The position numbers were made by a program, and so were the translations under genes. Positions 36,815 through 47,615 of a DNA stretch of 64,000 nucleotides are shown here, piece after piece (positions within the stretch are counted from its first letter, which is position 1; each line of letters starts with the position of its first letter). A model generated the notes under the pieces. The model saw only the letters and a program-made list of their open reading frames with translations. It had not been told where the DNA came from and ran no database searches. This DNA comes from Beverwykella pulmonaria (lineage: Eukaryota > Ascomycota > Dothideomycetes > Pleosporales > Melanommataceae), in assembly GCA_001599595.1 (NCBI GenBank), contig BCHH01000009.1, positions 1,726,901 through 1,790,900 of the forward strand. The letters run 5' to 3'.

Positions 36815-37588
36815 GGCTTTTGGAGTTGCTGGAGAGGTTCCTGTTCGAGGGTGTGCGAACGACACCGGGTTGTTAGTGCCCAGAGGCTAGTGGCTTGCAC
36901 TTCAGGATACGATAATCGATCCAAAACCGTGAGCTTGAAACCGGACGCGCTTGCTTTTCTTTGTGAAATGCCTATTGCAAGTGGGAAGTACTCTACCCAC
37001 TGCTCTGCACTCTAACGTCCCACAGAGCTTGGCGTCTATTGTCGCTCGTTCTGCCGTTTGTGGTGGTGACGAGATCCTAGTCCTCGCGTGTAGGCCAACT
37101 TTGACATTCACCCTTAAACGTCTCGTGCCTCAATTCAAATGCCTCATTTCTATTGGCAGGTGCAGTTTCATAACACCCCGCCCCATCATGCAAATCGCTC
37201 CGATTTTCTAATCTTAGACTTACTTCACCTTGTGTTGTCCTTCAGACCTATTTCTCCGTGTCTTCCGTGTCTTTCCTATGTTAGCCATTGGGTCTGTGGC
37301 GCCTGCAAGTTAGGCATCAAATTCCTGATGGGGTCTCGAGATTGCGGTGGAACTTCACTCCGACTCGTCGATCTTTTGCAAGTTGAATGATTTCAAAAAG
37401 TTGCAGCATGCTATCATCTATAAGGGAAACATTTTCAGCAGCCAGCTATGCAAAGGTAGCCATCGGATAAAGTGTTCAGTTGTATCCTACACCGTCCCCT
37501 TGTATCGTACAAGACGCGGTATCGTGGTTCGCCGCAGTATTCCCTCGTAGGTGACAATGTGCAGTAACGTACCAGAGTCTACCCTTTT
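36815..37588. other. Intergenic spacer
   Basis: 774 bases holding the promoter and leader of the FarA-like gene and the 3' end of the Nudix gene. No gene or clear element was recognised. Confidence 0.5.
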
Positions 37589-38219
37589 TCACCCCTCCCT
37601 TCTCTGCCTGAACGCTTCCAAGTTGATCTCCTTATTCTCCATGGTGATCCATTTTAGTTCCACGTCCCCAACCCGATCTTGCTTCACCTCTTCCTCCTCC
37701 ACCCACAGATACTTTTGATGCTCGACCGGATCCAGCACCACATTCTCCAAACTCTCTACCTCGATCTCAAAGATGTGCTTGAGCCAATTAGTGTGCAATC
37801 CCGTTCTCTTGCTGATCTCGTTCCACCCAAACTCCCCTACTTTCCTCACAATCTTGCCAGCCGTCAATCCCGTTTCTTCCTTCAATTCCCGGACGGCAGC
37901 ATGTAGTAATGTTTCGTCTGGCTCATCGACCTTGCCTCCGGGGATTTCCTATCATCTCTTGTTAATAAAGTACGGGTTGGACGAGTTAGTATGCACGCAC
38001 CCAAAAGTCTGGGAATGCTTGCTCGTCAGCTGCGCGTTGGACGAGCAGGAGTTTCCCTTCATTGTTGAAGACTACGATCCCGGTGACTAGGACGTTGTGT
38101 TGTGGGTTTTGCCGACAGAATTCTTTCTCTGAGACCATGTATTCCTGCAGTGAGGACACATATTTGAATGGTGGCGTGGAAGCGGAGGATGCTGGTGCAG
38201 TTTCAAGTTGATCAGACAT
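37589..38219 (-). CDS. Nudix hydrolase
   Basis: Two exons, 38219-38001 and 37948-37589, give 192 residues; the 52-base intron has a GTGCGT donor, an ACTAAC branch and a TAG acceptor. The Nudix box spans residues 77-101 (GGKV....ET, then RELKEETGL) and provides the metal-binding glutamates Glu94, Glu97 and Glu98. There is one more residue than the textbook spacing between the first Gly and the first Glu, as in several fungal relatives. The N-terminal VTGIVVFNNEGKLLLVQRAA strand pair is typical of MutT-like enzymes. Substrate (nucleoside diphosphate derivative or other pyrophosphate) cannot be told. It has no targeting signal and is probably cytosolic. Confidence 0.92.
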
Positions 38220-38867
38220 TCTTAATGGGGTTGTGTAGTTAAGAGCGTGAAGTTGACTCGAGGCTGGGATAATTATACCGAAGAAAAGCAGTTGCCTTAC
38301 CAGGCGTCAGGATTTCACTACGCAGGACGGCGCTTTCTGTAAATGCGGCTGATAATCTGTTGCACTAGATATCGGTTACATTTACCTAAGTAGGAGTTGG
38401 TGGATTGGGCAATGCGACTTTTGCGATGTGCAGGGTATGATCACTACTGCGAATAGGATACTAGATGTTCCGTAAAACAAAGTAGGCAAATTTAGGCTGC
38501 GGGTAACAGGGTCAGCTTTGCTATGCAAAACGCTACTGTGTCTGCCAGGATACCTATACTTATTCCGAACGACTATTCTAAGACAGTCCTGTTTTTCTCC
38601 CCAGCAATGTGAACACGTAGTAATGGTCAACTTTATTAGCAGCTTTTGCAATGTGGGATGAGTGTACGATGATGCCACCAGATATAAACTTTCAGAGAGT
38701 GGCATATGGTCCGTGCACGAACGCGAGCATTGAACCCAAAGCCAAACAAAGTCACCACCACCACTATCTTGCCGCTCATATCCACCCCGAACACCCTTCC
38801 ACGCGACGCTCGTTTGACTGCGCAACAGTCGCATTTCTAGTCCGCGCCTACGGCGCTTGATCCCGCC
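38220..38867. promoter_or_regulatory. Divergent promoter region
   Basis: 648 bases between the Nudix gene (-) and the disordered-protein gene (+), containing both promoters. A minus-strand open frame covers part of it without any recognisable content. Confidence 0.5.
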
Positions 38868-40532
38868 ATGCCGCGCCCCAAAAGAACCAAAGTCGCGTCC
38901 ACGACCACGACAACCACACGCGTCGCGAAGCCTTCGAGGGCCGCTCCCACCCCCGCTCAACAGCAGAATGCCAGCAAGGCTCCCAAATCCATTGAAAGCT
39001 TCAGTGATGATAGTGATGGACTGGTCGTTAAGGCGACTTGCGCTCGGAGGAGGATGCCATGGTACCCGGAATCTCAGCTGGATGTGGATCTTACCATGAC
39101 TGGCGCACTTCCCATCAAGTTGGCGGAGGAGAAGAAATTTGGCAAAAGAGAAGCACCCCGCATGGCCTCATCGTCAAAGACCCGCTCCATACCCTCTTCA
39201 GATGCCTCGAAGATGTCACGAGCTTCCAATAACAGCGCAAACTCGCTGGAGCCATCGCCGACAGAGTCTCGCCCTCCTGATACCTCAACGATGCATAGTG
39301 TGCCTGTGGAAGTGGATGACAGCACTGGCTTTGGAGACGATCTGTCGACCTTCTCATCTTTTGGTTCTGATTCTCCCGCCCATGGAACGCGCCCACCATC
39401 AGCAATAAAAGTCGGTGCAACCCCTGCCCACGAGACGTCTATTCTGGCATTAACCAACTTCAAACGGAGAGCTCGACAGCCGAGTCTTCTGCGCATGGTA
39501 CATCAAACGACTGACGTGGAAGACAATGACCTTGACGATTTGGACGATCTAGACAACCTAGATGATCTAGACGATTTCCACCCTGAGCACGAGTCAACCC
39601 CACTTCATATTCATAAAAGTGGTCACGGAGCAGAACCTGAAAACATCAGTAGGTTAAGCTTATCAAGTTCCGGCTCTCGTGGCAAGAAGCGCAAACTATC
39701 CTCTCCCATTATACAAGTCCCACGCTCTTCCCCACCTTATGACCCTCCGTCTGGCGTCGATGTAACAGAGTCACGAGCCACGTCTCCAAGCCTACCCGGC
39801 GGTGTTGTTGAGAGCCGAGAAGAGGGTGAGGAAGCACAGGAAGAGGCTGATCCAGAGATAATGAGCGAGACCATGGCCCCACCTCGATCTAGTAGCCCAG
39901 CGGATGAAATTGACGACCCGCCGGATTCGCCTGTCAAATCGCAACACAGAAGAACAAGAGCAGCTCCCAAGAAAGCGAGAAGAGATCAGGATTCTGATGA
40001 AGATAACCTAGATCGGCCGGCCAAACCAAAAGTCAGGAACAAACCAAAAGCGCATCATGGAATATCTACGGCAAAGTTACAATCCCTGCTCCCCCGACGG
40101 CGAATACGTGCGCCACGGGAACGCGATGAATATAGTATCCAAGATTCAGACGAAGTCGACTCGACATCCATCGACTCAGATCAAGATGAATTGCAGCTGC
40201 CACATCCGCGGAAGGCACCGACAAAACGGAAAGGCAGTAACCCAAAGCCAAGCAAGAAGTCCATACGAACAACCAAGAAATCTACAGTTGCCACGAAGGC
40301 TGCCCAGAAGAATACCAGGACCTATGGCCGTCGTATTTCGTCTGATAAGGAAAATGAAGCTGCCGCGGTTGTCGACAACGACTCTGGCAATGTAGAAGGC
40401 ACAGAACCATCGATTGTCCTGCCCGGCCCTCAACTGGCAGCCATTGCGAAGCAATTCGAGGACATCGATGCATGGGAAATGGATTTTGAGAGTGTGGATG
40501 CGAATGGTGATAACTCGAGCCCATGGCGATGA
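38868..40532 (+). CDS. Large disordered nuclear-type protein of unknown function
   Basis: Intronless frame of 554 residues from the first ATG (MPRPKRTKVAS). It is Ser/Pro/Lys/Asp-rich with many potential basic nuclear signals (KKRK, PKKARR, PTKRK) and alternating acidic blocks, including a run of Asp-Leu units at about 219-236. A short ordered segment, VVKATCARRRMPWYPESQLDVDLT, lies near residues 52-76. The protein ends in a compact hydrophobic-acidic tail (QLAAIAKQFEDIDAWEMDFE). These terminal pieces look like conserved docking motifs. A chromatin or chromosome-associated role is a guess from composition. I do not recognise the family. Confidence 0.75.
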   Translation: MPRPKRTKVASTTTTTTRVAKPSRAAPTPAQQQNASKAPKSIESFSDDSDGLVVKATCARRRMPWYPESQLDVDLTMTGALPIKLAEEKKFGKREAPRMASSSKTRSIPSSDASKMSRASNNSANSLEPSPTESRPPDTSTMHSVPVEVDDSTGFGDDLSTFSSFGSDSPAHGTRPPSAIKVGATPAHETSILALTNFKRRARQPSLLRMVHQTTDVEDNDLDDLDDLDNLDDLDDFHPEHESTPLHIHKSGHGAEPENISRLSLSSSGSRGKKRKLSSPIIQVPRSSPPYDPPSGVDVTESRATSPSLPGGVVESREEGEEAQEEADPEIMSETMAPPRSSSPADEIDDPPDSPVKSQHRRTRAAPKKARRDQDSDEDNLDRPAKPKVRNKPKAHHGISTAKLQSLLPRRRIRAPRERDEYSIQDSDEVDSTSIDSDQDELQLPHPRKAPTKRKGSNPKPSKKSIRTTKKSTVATKAAQKNTRTYGRRISSDKENEAAAVVDNDSGNVEGTEPSIVLPGPQLAAIAKQFEDIDAWEMDFESVDANGDNSSPWR

Positions 40533-41227
40533 AGGCCGACCATTTCCCCCGTCTTCAGCAAGGTGCTAAAGAATGGCCATTAGGTGGGTGGCGCATGGGC
40601 GGCATTGTGGACGAATGTTATGATATCTCTTTCTTTTGCCACTAGTGCATGCATGGAGTTTGCTTTTAGTGCGATAAGTACTAAATTTCGAGTCGACACG
40701 TGGTTAGGCCGGAATAACAGACACTTGAAAATATTTATATTGTTGTCGTGACGTACCTGTCCTCTGCGAATGTCGTTCCAATCAAGAGGAGTGCAGGCCG
40801 AGTGCCGAACTGAGCCCGATTCGACGGCCAATGAAGCAAACGCCATCTGGCCTCTCACGAGCAATAATTTCGGTGTTGACAGAAGCAATGGTCCGAACAG
40901 GGGAAATGGAAATAAAATACTTTGCAAAGCACTCTATCTGTCTGGGCAAGGTGTCGTTGCTCTAGAAATTGCGTTGTCGTTGTTCTCCGCGCTTGTTGGA
41001 GGTCCTCCTTCTGGCGCACGGCCATTGATGGCTGCGGCAATGTCAACGTACTCACTCCGCCCTCAATAGCCATACACGCTCACCCCCCACGCACGCCCCT
41101 GGCTTCAGCGCCCGCAAACAACGCCGAATATGCCACAGTGACTTGATGCCATGCGCCTTCCCGACCACTGCAACCATCTGTCCTATGCTGCTCCACCTTC
41201 GCCCACTCCGCCAGGCTCCCGAAGGCC
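40533..41227. other. Intergenic spacer
   Basis: 695 bases between two plus-strand genes. No gene recognised; it should contain the LysM gene promoter. Confidence 0.5.
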
Positions 41228-43069
41228 ATGCTCCCCACCAATGGATCCCCTTCGTCCAAGAGCAGCTCGACGCCGACATCCTCGACGCTGCGCCCGCGCA
41301 CCCGCCGTCTAATCTCTATTGACGACGAGCTCTATCCCACCTCCGGCAGCGAGAACGGTGCGTCTCCCTTTGGCTCAAGGGCCGCCTCGCCCAACCCGAG
41401 CTCCCACCCGTGGCGCTCCAACGCCACCTCGAATCCGTCATCCTTCGTACGATCGGCGAGTGAGCAGACTTCAAAGGCCAGTCGAGACGCCTCTGCTACG
41501 CTGTCGGGTATCTGGGGCAACTCATGGTCAGCCATCACGGGCCTAGCGACAACTGTGCTTGGGAACGAGGCGACGCAGACAACTACAGCTACAAGGAGAC
41601 GGAAACCACAGCCAGGCACGCACAGGCGCGCGGGTAGCAACGCCGCACCTACAAAATGGGGCCCGTCGGCATCCTCGAGCTTGCAGGTTGGCGCAGGATC
41701 GCAAGAAGGGAGAGAGAGCTTAGTCCGGGCCATGAAGCGCAAGGACCTACTCACCGCCAACGAGCATATGATATCAGACTCGGTTGGGCGCTTCAAACGA
41801 AGGAACTCGGACGATCGTACAAGTGCGTCGGCACCTCCTGGAGAGAGCGAAGACCGGGACGCTCTTGTATACATTCACCATGTCCGCCCTCAGGACACTC
41901 TTGCCGGCATTACTATCAAGTTCAACTGCCAGCCGGCGATATTGAGGAAAGCTAACCGCATGTGGCCGAATGACAGTGTACAGACGAAGACGACAATAGT
42001 TCTTCCGGTAGATGCATGCGGAGTGAAAGGGCGTCCGGTGACCGGTCCAAACGCTCATCAAGAGGAGGATCTGTTGCTAGGGGACTATGGCGATAGTGCA
42101 GACAGCCCAAGCACCAATTCCAATAACTTACCCAACGGATGGGGGTCCATTAAAGATACAAGTACCAACACACCTCCGGTACCATCTTCCTCACACTTCA
42201 ACCCCGATTTGGAGTCACCATGGAAACACGACTCCTGGGTCCTGCTACCCAACGATACGAATCCCACAGAGATCGGCCGTTTGCCCCGCCGAGCACTCGG
42301 TTTCTTCCCTCCCGCCCGGCGGAAATCCCTTGCCTTTTCAGAAGCTTCTACACCACGACCTTCCACCGACCTATCACGCCCCTCGACCTCTACCGATTCG
42401 CACACCAACTCCCCAATACAGAAACCATCAAGACCACGAGCCCCGAGTAGCAGGTTGTCTTTCTCAGGACCACAAGGGCGCCAACGGAGTAACTCCAACT
42501 TTCTACTTCATGGGCCTGGTGGCGTCGGCACCATGAACAAAAACGTCCGCAGCCCTGGTCCCGCACAAGATGGGCTGAACAAACTCTTTGCCGCGCATTT
42601 ACCAAATGTTGCGCCACCGCCAGGTCAAGAGTACTTTACTCCATGGGCTCCGAGTTTGTTGGATGCAGACGCAGGTACATATGCACAGCACGGCGGTAGT
42701 TCAGGTGTCATAACACCGTCAGGTGGAGCAGCAATTGACCTGCAAGAAATTGGAGGAGCCATCGAAGGCTGGGTGCGGAAAGTAGGATCTCAAGCATCGA
42801 AGTTGCTGGCCGAGCCATCGACCGGTGGTCAAGGGAAAAGATCTGGTGGTCCGGCTATTGGAGTTGTAGGGACGGATTTTGGCGATCTTATTGAGCTAAG
42901 AGACGATGCTTTTGAAATTGGAGATGGCGAAGGCGATGCCCCAAGAGGGAGATCTGGGAGAGAGGATCACTTGATACCAACCTCTGACCAGTATCAAAGT
43001 GCAAGGTCAGACCTGAGCCTTACAATTCGCGAAAGGGGTCGAAAAGGAGACAGCAGTAAGACGGATTGA
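41228..43069 (+). CDS. Intracellular LysM-domain protein
   Basis: Intronless frame of 613 residues. One LysM motif lies at about residues 214-261 (YIHHVRPQDTLAGITIKFN, then ILRKANRMWPNDS and TIVLPV), preceded by a Ser/Pro/Arg-rich disordered region and followed by a long Ser/Pro-rich region. A C-terminal block (DLQEIGGAIEGWVRKVG...) looks ordered. There is no signal peptide or membrane segment, so unlike secreted chitin-binding LysM effectors this one should act inside the cell. Proteins of this layout occur widely in filamentous ascomycetes and are poorly characterised. The ATG at 41228 is the first in frame. Confidence 0.85.
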   Translation: MLPTNGSPSSKSSSTPTSSTLRPRTRRLISIDDELYPTSGSENGASPFGSRAASPNPSSHPWRSNATSNPSSFVRSASEQTSKASRDASATLSGIWGNSWSAITGLATTVLGNEATQTTTATRRRKPQPGTHRRAGSNAAPTKWGPSASSSLQVGAGSQEGRESLVRAMKRKDLLTANEHMISDSVGRFKRRNSDDRTSASAPPGESEDRDALVYIHHVRPQDTLAGITIKFNCQPAILRKANRMWPNDSVQTKTTIVLPVDACGVKGRPVTGPNAHQEEDLLLGDYGDSADSPSTNSNNLPNGWGSIKDTSTNTPPVPSSSHFNPDLESPWKHDSWVLLPNDTNPTEIGRLPRRALGFFPPARRKSLAFSEASTPRPSTDLSRPSTSTDSHTNSPIQKPSRPRAPSSRLSFSGPQGRQRSNSNFLLHGPGGVGTMNKNVRSPGPAQDGLNKLFAAHLPNVAPPPGQEYFTPWAPSLLDADAGTYAQHGGSSGVITPSGGAAIDLQEIGGAIEGWVRKVGSQASKLLAEPSTGGQGKRSGGPAIGVVGTDFGDLIELRDDAFEIGDGEGDAPRGRSGREDHLIPTSDQYQSARSDLSLTIRERGRKGDSSKTD

Positions 43070-43521
43070 CATGCGGAGATGGTTGAGTTATTTGCTCTAG
43101 CCGGCGTTTAGGAATGCATTGGAGCCTAGCTGGCACTGGATTCGTACTACCTACCTACTTGAGGATGTTGAAGCTTTTTTGGGCGTTTTTGGGCGTTCTG
43201 GGTATGGCTTTTCGGACGGTGCGCGGACCCTAAATTTTTTCCGTTATATACCTGCAGCATGCGTTTCTCAGCGCCACCTTGTGCATATTCTTAGACGATG
43301 CACGGAATGCGGGCCAATTTGATCTTTTTGGAAACTGGGTTTAACTTCCTTTACGAAAGAGGCAGTAATTATCTCTGGAAGATTACTGTAGAGTGAAGTC
43401 ACGTGACTCTACCCACCAAGATCTGCTGGCTGCACAACCAAGCCATCCCGGGAAAAGGACACGGACAAGGACGGATAAGGATGGATTCCGTGTCTGTTGA
43501 TCTCTCGTTTGTAATTTTGTG
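43070..43521. other. Intergenic spacer
   Basis: 452 bases with the 3' end of the LysM gene and the promoter of the aminopeptidase gene. A GGACAAGGACGGATAAGGATGG-like short repetition lies near 43456-43482. Confidence 0.5.
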
Positions 43522-45781
43522 ATGCGAGGAATCTTCAACGCTACTATTCGCCAGCTTTCGGCGTGGCCAACTTCGAGAGGAAGGTCGAAAATACGGCTTC
43601 GGTCGGCTCTTTATGAAGTCCGAACTTGCTTATTTGCAAGTACCACGACCTCTCGACCCTTACCTCCCACACCCCGCCTTAGTCAAACAGCTAATACCCG
43701 GGCTTTCTACTCAGCAATCCATCGTTCTCCCGCCGCAATGGCGACCAAGCCCATGGCGGACCCGAATATCACGATCAATACACCTCGCGATCCAAACACG
43801 CTGTCCAACTACCACAACTTCGTGACTAGGCACACGACGGCGAGCTTTGATATCGACTTCGAGAAAAAGATTTTAAAGGGAAGTGTTATCCTGACACTGG
43901 AGAGCTTGACCGAGAAAGACAGTAAGGACATTGTTCTAGATACGAGCTTCTTAGATATCACAGATGTCAAGGCGGACGGGGAGAATGTGCACTGGGAGGT
44001 CAAGGATAGGGTTGAGCCGTATGGTGCGCCGTTGGTGGTTAAGCTAGGAGAAGGCGTGGGGAAGGGGAAGACGCTTGATATTTCTGTAAGTGTTCTCGAC
44101 GTAGGAAGGCCGAGCTAAGGAGGCTATAGATCACTCTCTCCACTACAGACAAATGCACGGCGTTGCAGTGGATGACGCCTGGCCAGACATCAAACAAGAA
44201 ACATCCGTACATGTTCTCCCAATGCCAGGCCATTCACGCTCGCTCCGTCTTTCCATGCCAGGACACACCAGACGTAAAGTCCACCTTTGACTTTGCTCTC
44301 CGGTCTCCGCTCCCCGTCCTCGCTAGTGGTTTGCCGACGGGATCGAAAGAGTACGCACCCGCGAAGGACGGCACGCCTGGTACCTTGCTCTACACCTTTG
44401 AGCAGAAGGTTCCTATCCCTAGCTACCTTTTCGCACTTGCAAGTGGTGATCTAGCCTCCGCACGGATTGGACCCCGAAGCACGATCTGGAGTGGCCCGGA
44501 GGAGCTATTGGACTGCCAGCGCGAGTTGGAAGGCGAGATTGAGCCATTTATGACGGCTATTGAGTCTGTGGTCTCTCTGCCGTACCAGTGGACGCAGTAC
44601 AACTGCCTGATTCTCCCACCTTCATTCCCGTATGGTGGTATGGAAAATCCTGTGTGGACATATGCTACTCCCTCCATCATATCCGGCGACAAGCAAAATG
44701 TAGATGTAATAGCGCACGAGCTCTCCCATAGCTGGAGCGGGAATCTCGTATCGGCTTGTTCATGGGAGCACTTTTGGCTCAACGAAGGCTGGACCACGTA
44801 TCTCGAGCGGCGCGTTCAGGCCTACGTCCACGGTGAACCTTATCGTCACTTCTCGTCCGTCATCGGTTGGAAAGCGCTCGAGGGGTCCATCGAGCGGTAT
44901 GGCACCGAGCATCCGTATACTAAGCTTGTTGTAGACCTCAAAGGCAATGACCCCGACGACGCGTTCTCTTCCGTTCCATACGAGAAGGGCTTCCATGCGC
45001 TATATGCCTTTGAACTGCTCCTCGGGAAAGAGAAATGGGATTCCTTCATCCCACACTACTTCGAGACGTTCAAGTTCAAATCGCTAGACAGTTATGATTT
45101 CAAAGCTTGCTTAATAGATTTCTTCGCGAAGGATGCTGAGGCGAACAAGAAATTGGAAGATTTCGACTGGGACAAACTCTTCTACGCCCCCGGCTACCCT
45201 CCAAAACCTGATTTCGACGAGACGCTAGTCAAGACGTGCTACGACCTTGCCGAAAAGTGGAAAGCCCGGGTCGATGGTAATGACGGCAAGAAGTTCGAGC
45301 CCAAGAAATCAGACATCGAGTCTTGGGTCGCGAATCAATCTGTCGTATTCCTCGAGCGCATAGAGCCCTTCGCAGCCTCCTTCTCTACTGAAGACGTCCA
45401 TCTCCTCGGCACCACCTACTCCTACAATGATACGCAGAACATCGAGGTCCTGTCGCGATACTTGGGTATCGGGCTTAAAGCAAAGGCCAGGGAAACGTAT
45501 AAGCCGGCCGTCGAGCTGCTAGGCAGGATTGGGAGGATGAAGTTTGTACGCACGCTGTATAGGCAGTTGAACGAGGCAGATAGGGGACTGGCGGTGGAGA
45601 CGTTTGAGAAGAATAGGGAGTTTTATCACCCTATTTGCAGGTATGTGGCTTCTCTTCCCTCTTCTTTTGGGGGGTTTCTTTGAAACATCTGCTTTGTTTT
45701 GGGTGTGGAATGGGCATGATGGCTAACAGTGCATGTAGGCAACTGATTGAGAAGGATCTCTTCGATGACAAAAAGAAATAG
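43522..45781 (+). CDS. LAP2: M1 aminopeptidase / leukotriene A4 hydrolase homologue
   Basis: Three exons, 43522-44085, 44130-45640 and 45739-45781, give 705 residues from the first ATG, or 633 from the second at 43738 (MATKPMADP). Visible features (long-form numbering) are the exopeptidase block GGMEN (357-361), zinc site HELSH (384-388) with the third ligand Glu407 in WLNEGWTTYLER, and the C-terminal leukotriene-hydrolase helical domain. The enzyme is a bifunctional aminopeptidase/epoxide hydrolase family member. The extra 72 residues are Arg/Ser/Thr-rich and almost devoid of acids, as expected of a mitochondrial presequence; the short form matches the usual cytosolic/nuclear start. The first intron is only 44 bases. 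Confidence 0.95.
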
Positions 45782-46653
45782 GGAGCGTCTAGCTAGGATT
45801 GAGTATGCTACATGTTGTTTGGTCCAAGGAAAAAAACAGTGGACGTCTGAGTCTCGCGGCCAGATACAGTATAGCTCTAGCAAGATAAATCTGGTCTTTG
45901 TGCTCTCTGCTAAATGCTTAACTTCTCCGCTATTACTTTAGATGTGATGACATAATATTACATCTGTGATGAGTGGGTGAGGGGAAGACAATGCATGTAT
46001 AGATGTCATAGTAGGGCATATACAGCAATAGACACAAAATGTATCAACTCCGAAACAGTGAGTAGAACATTCGGAATGAGAATTCACATCATGTTATGCT
46101 TCCTGGCATCTCTGAATTCAGATTTTGGGATAGTAAACGATGTCGAAGTACGTTGTGCTGATGTCCATCAATCCCCACTCCCATTTGCGCATGTACAACA
46201 TCTCGACGAACTGAATCTAGTCCTTCTACTCCACCTCGTTCCGCACCATTCATTCCATCCTCCCCTTCTCCTACCTTCTTTCAAGTTCCTCAAAGATATA
46301 CTCCTATCCACAAGCGGCCGCTCACATCTCATAACTCCCACACCATGCCAACCTCCTTCTCACGCCAAACCTCCCACTCCCATTCACACTAGCTCCAAAA
46401 CCCAAGCACATCGCATAATCCCGCCATCCATCCAACCCCCCTTCCCCCTCTCTTTATCTCCCCTCCACCTCTCCTTTCCCCTCGTATACCTTTACATCTC
46501 TTAAAACTTCAAAAATGATATTAAAAGGGAATTTGGCTTAATGGCAATGAGTCCATTTCGTACGATTCGACCACCAGCCCCCAAGAAAGGCAGAAAAAAG
46601 GCAGTTTAAAAGGGAGACAGTCAATCAGGGCGGCACCACCCACAGGCAGGCAG

Positions 46654-46686
46654 TTTAAAGGCAGTTCAAAGGCAGTTCAAAGGCAG
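46654..46686 (+). repeat. Three tandem 11-base units
   Basis: Three consecutive copies of TT(T/C)AAAGGCAG, the first differing by one base. Partial copies (AAAGGCAG) recur upstream at about 46586-46603. No function is apparent. Confidence 0.85.
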
Positions 46687-47119
46687 AAAGGGACCGGTGC
46701 GCGAGTGATGCGGAAGATCACCGGGTTGACTCAAGTAGTGTCCAATATTTACTTCTTTTGAATTGATGCATTACTTGGGAACTCTCGCCTGCCCTTCTAA
46801 TCTATTTGCACTAGTCCCCCCCCCAAAAAAAGCAAGCGCCCACCCTACCGTAGTGCTACCTCATAGCCACCTTGTGGTGGGGTGCCCGGAAAGCGAAAAA
46901 CATGCCGAAAAAAATGCCAAAAGACCACTAAAAAACCCATGGATACTACTAACAGGATACAAAAAGAAGGTCAGACCGACGATGTTGAAATCCCTATGTG
47001 ATAAGCCAGATGCCACGGTCCTGCGCCGGGAATGGGTATGAAAGGTGCAACAATAATGACCCCGTGAACGCCTGAGTCGAGAGGAGGCGGAAAGAAAATG
47101 AACAATGAGCATGCGGTAT

Positions 47120-47615
47120 TCATGTCGCCATCGTCCAAATGGTCTCGCCGTTATGTTGATTCCCGGTTGTATTACAAAACGCCGTCACTCGATAGGAGTC
47201 CCTCCCAAAATGTGTAAGGCCTGCGCAGATCTGGCGCAGATTCTCCGGCTTGAACAAATTGTCATAAGTCCAACGCTTCTTCGGAGAACTAGGCGGTCGC
47301 GAACACCAGAAATAGTTCATTTGGTGGACAGCAGAAGACATCAAAGTAGTGCTGCAACACTGGAGCTAGCATCTCGCCAATTCGGAGTCAATAGCATTCA
47401 TCTTTAAAGACCGAGAAAAAGACCGAGAGAAGAGGAAGAAAAGGAAAGAAAACTACTCACTCCTTACAAGTCCAAGTATGCACCACGTGATATTCCCCCT
47501 TATCTTGCGGCGCATTCCTTAGGGTAATAATCAGGTCCTGGGTACCGGACGTAGGTGTAGTTTGAGATGGTGTACAAAGCCGGGATGCAGGAGTCGACGG
47601 CTGGACTGTGGACAT
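47120..47615 (-). CDS. Possible small two-exon protein, unknown
   Basis: Exon 47615-47461 and exon 47351-47120 join in phase across a 109-base GTGAGT...TGCAG intron to give 128 residues. The translation contains several Cys, Trp and His residues (EYHVVHTWTC, NYFWCSR, VTAFCNTTGN) and reads more protein-like than surrounding frames. The first exon as drawn has no signal peptide, although a hydrophobic stretch lies upstream in another frame, so the true 5' end may differ. I do not recognise a family. Evidence is weak: splice consensus and amino-acid character only. Confidence 0.28.

Noticed and set aside
45977..46504. 175-codon plus-strand frame ending in a Pro/Leu/Ser-rich stretch
   Set aside because: The openness comes from C/T-rich sequence; no start context, domain or splice support.
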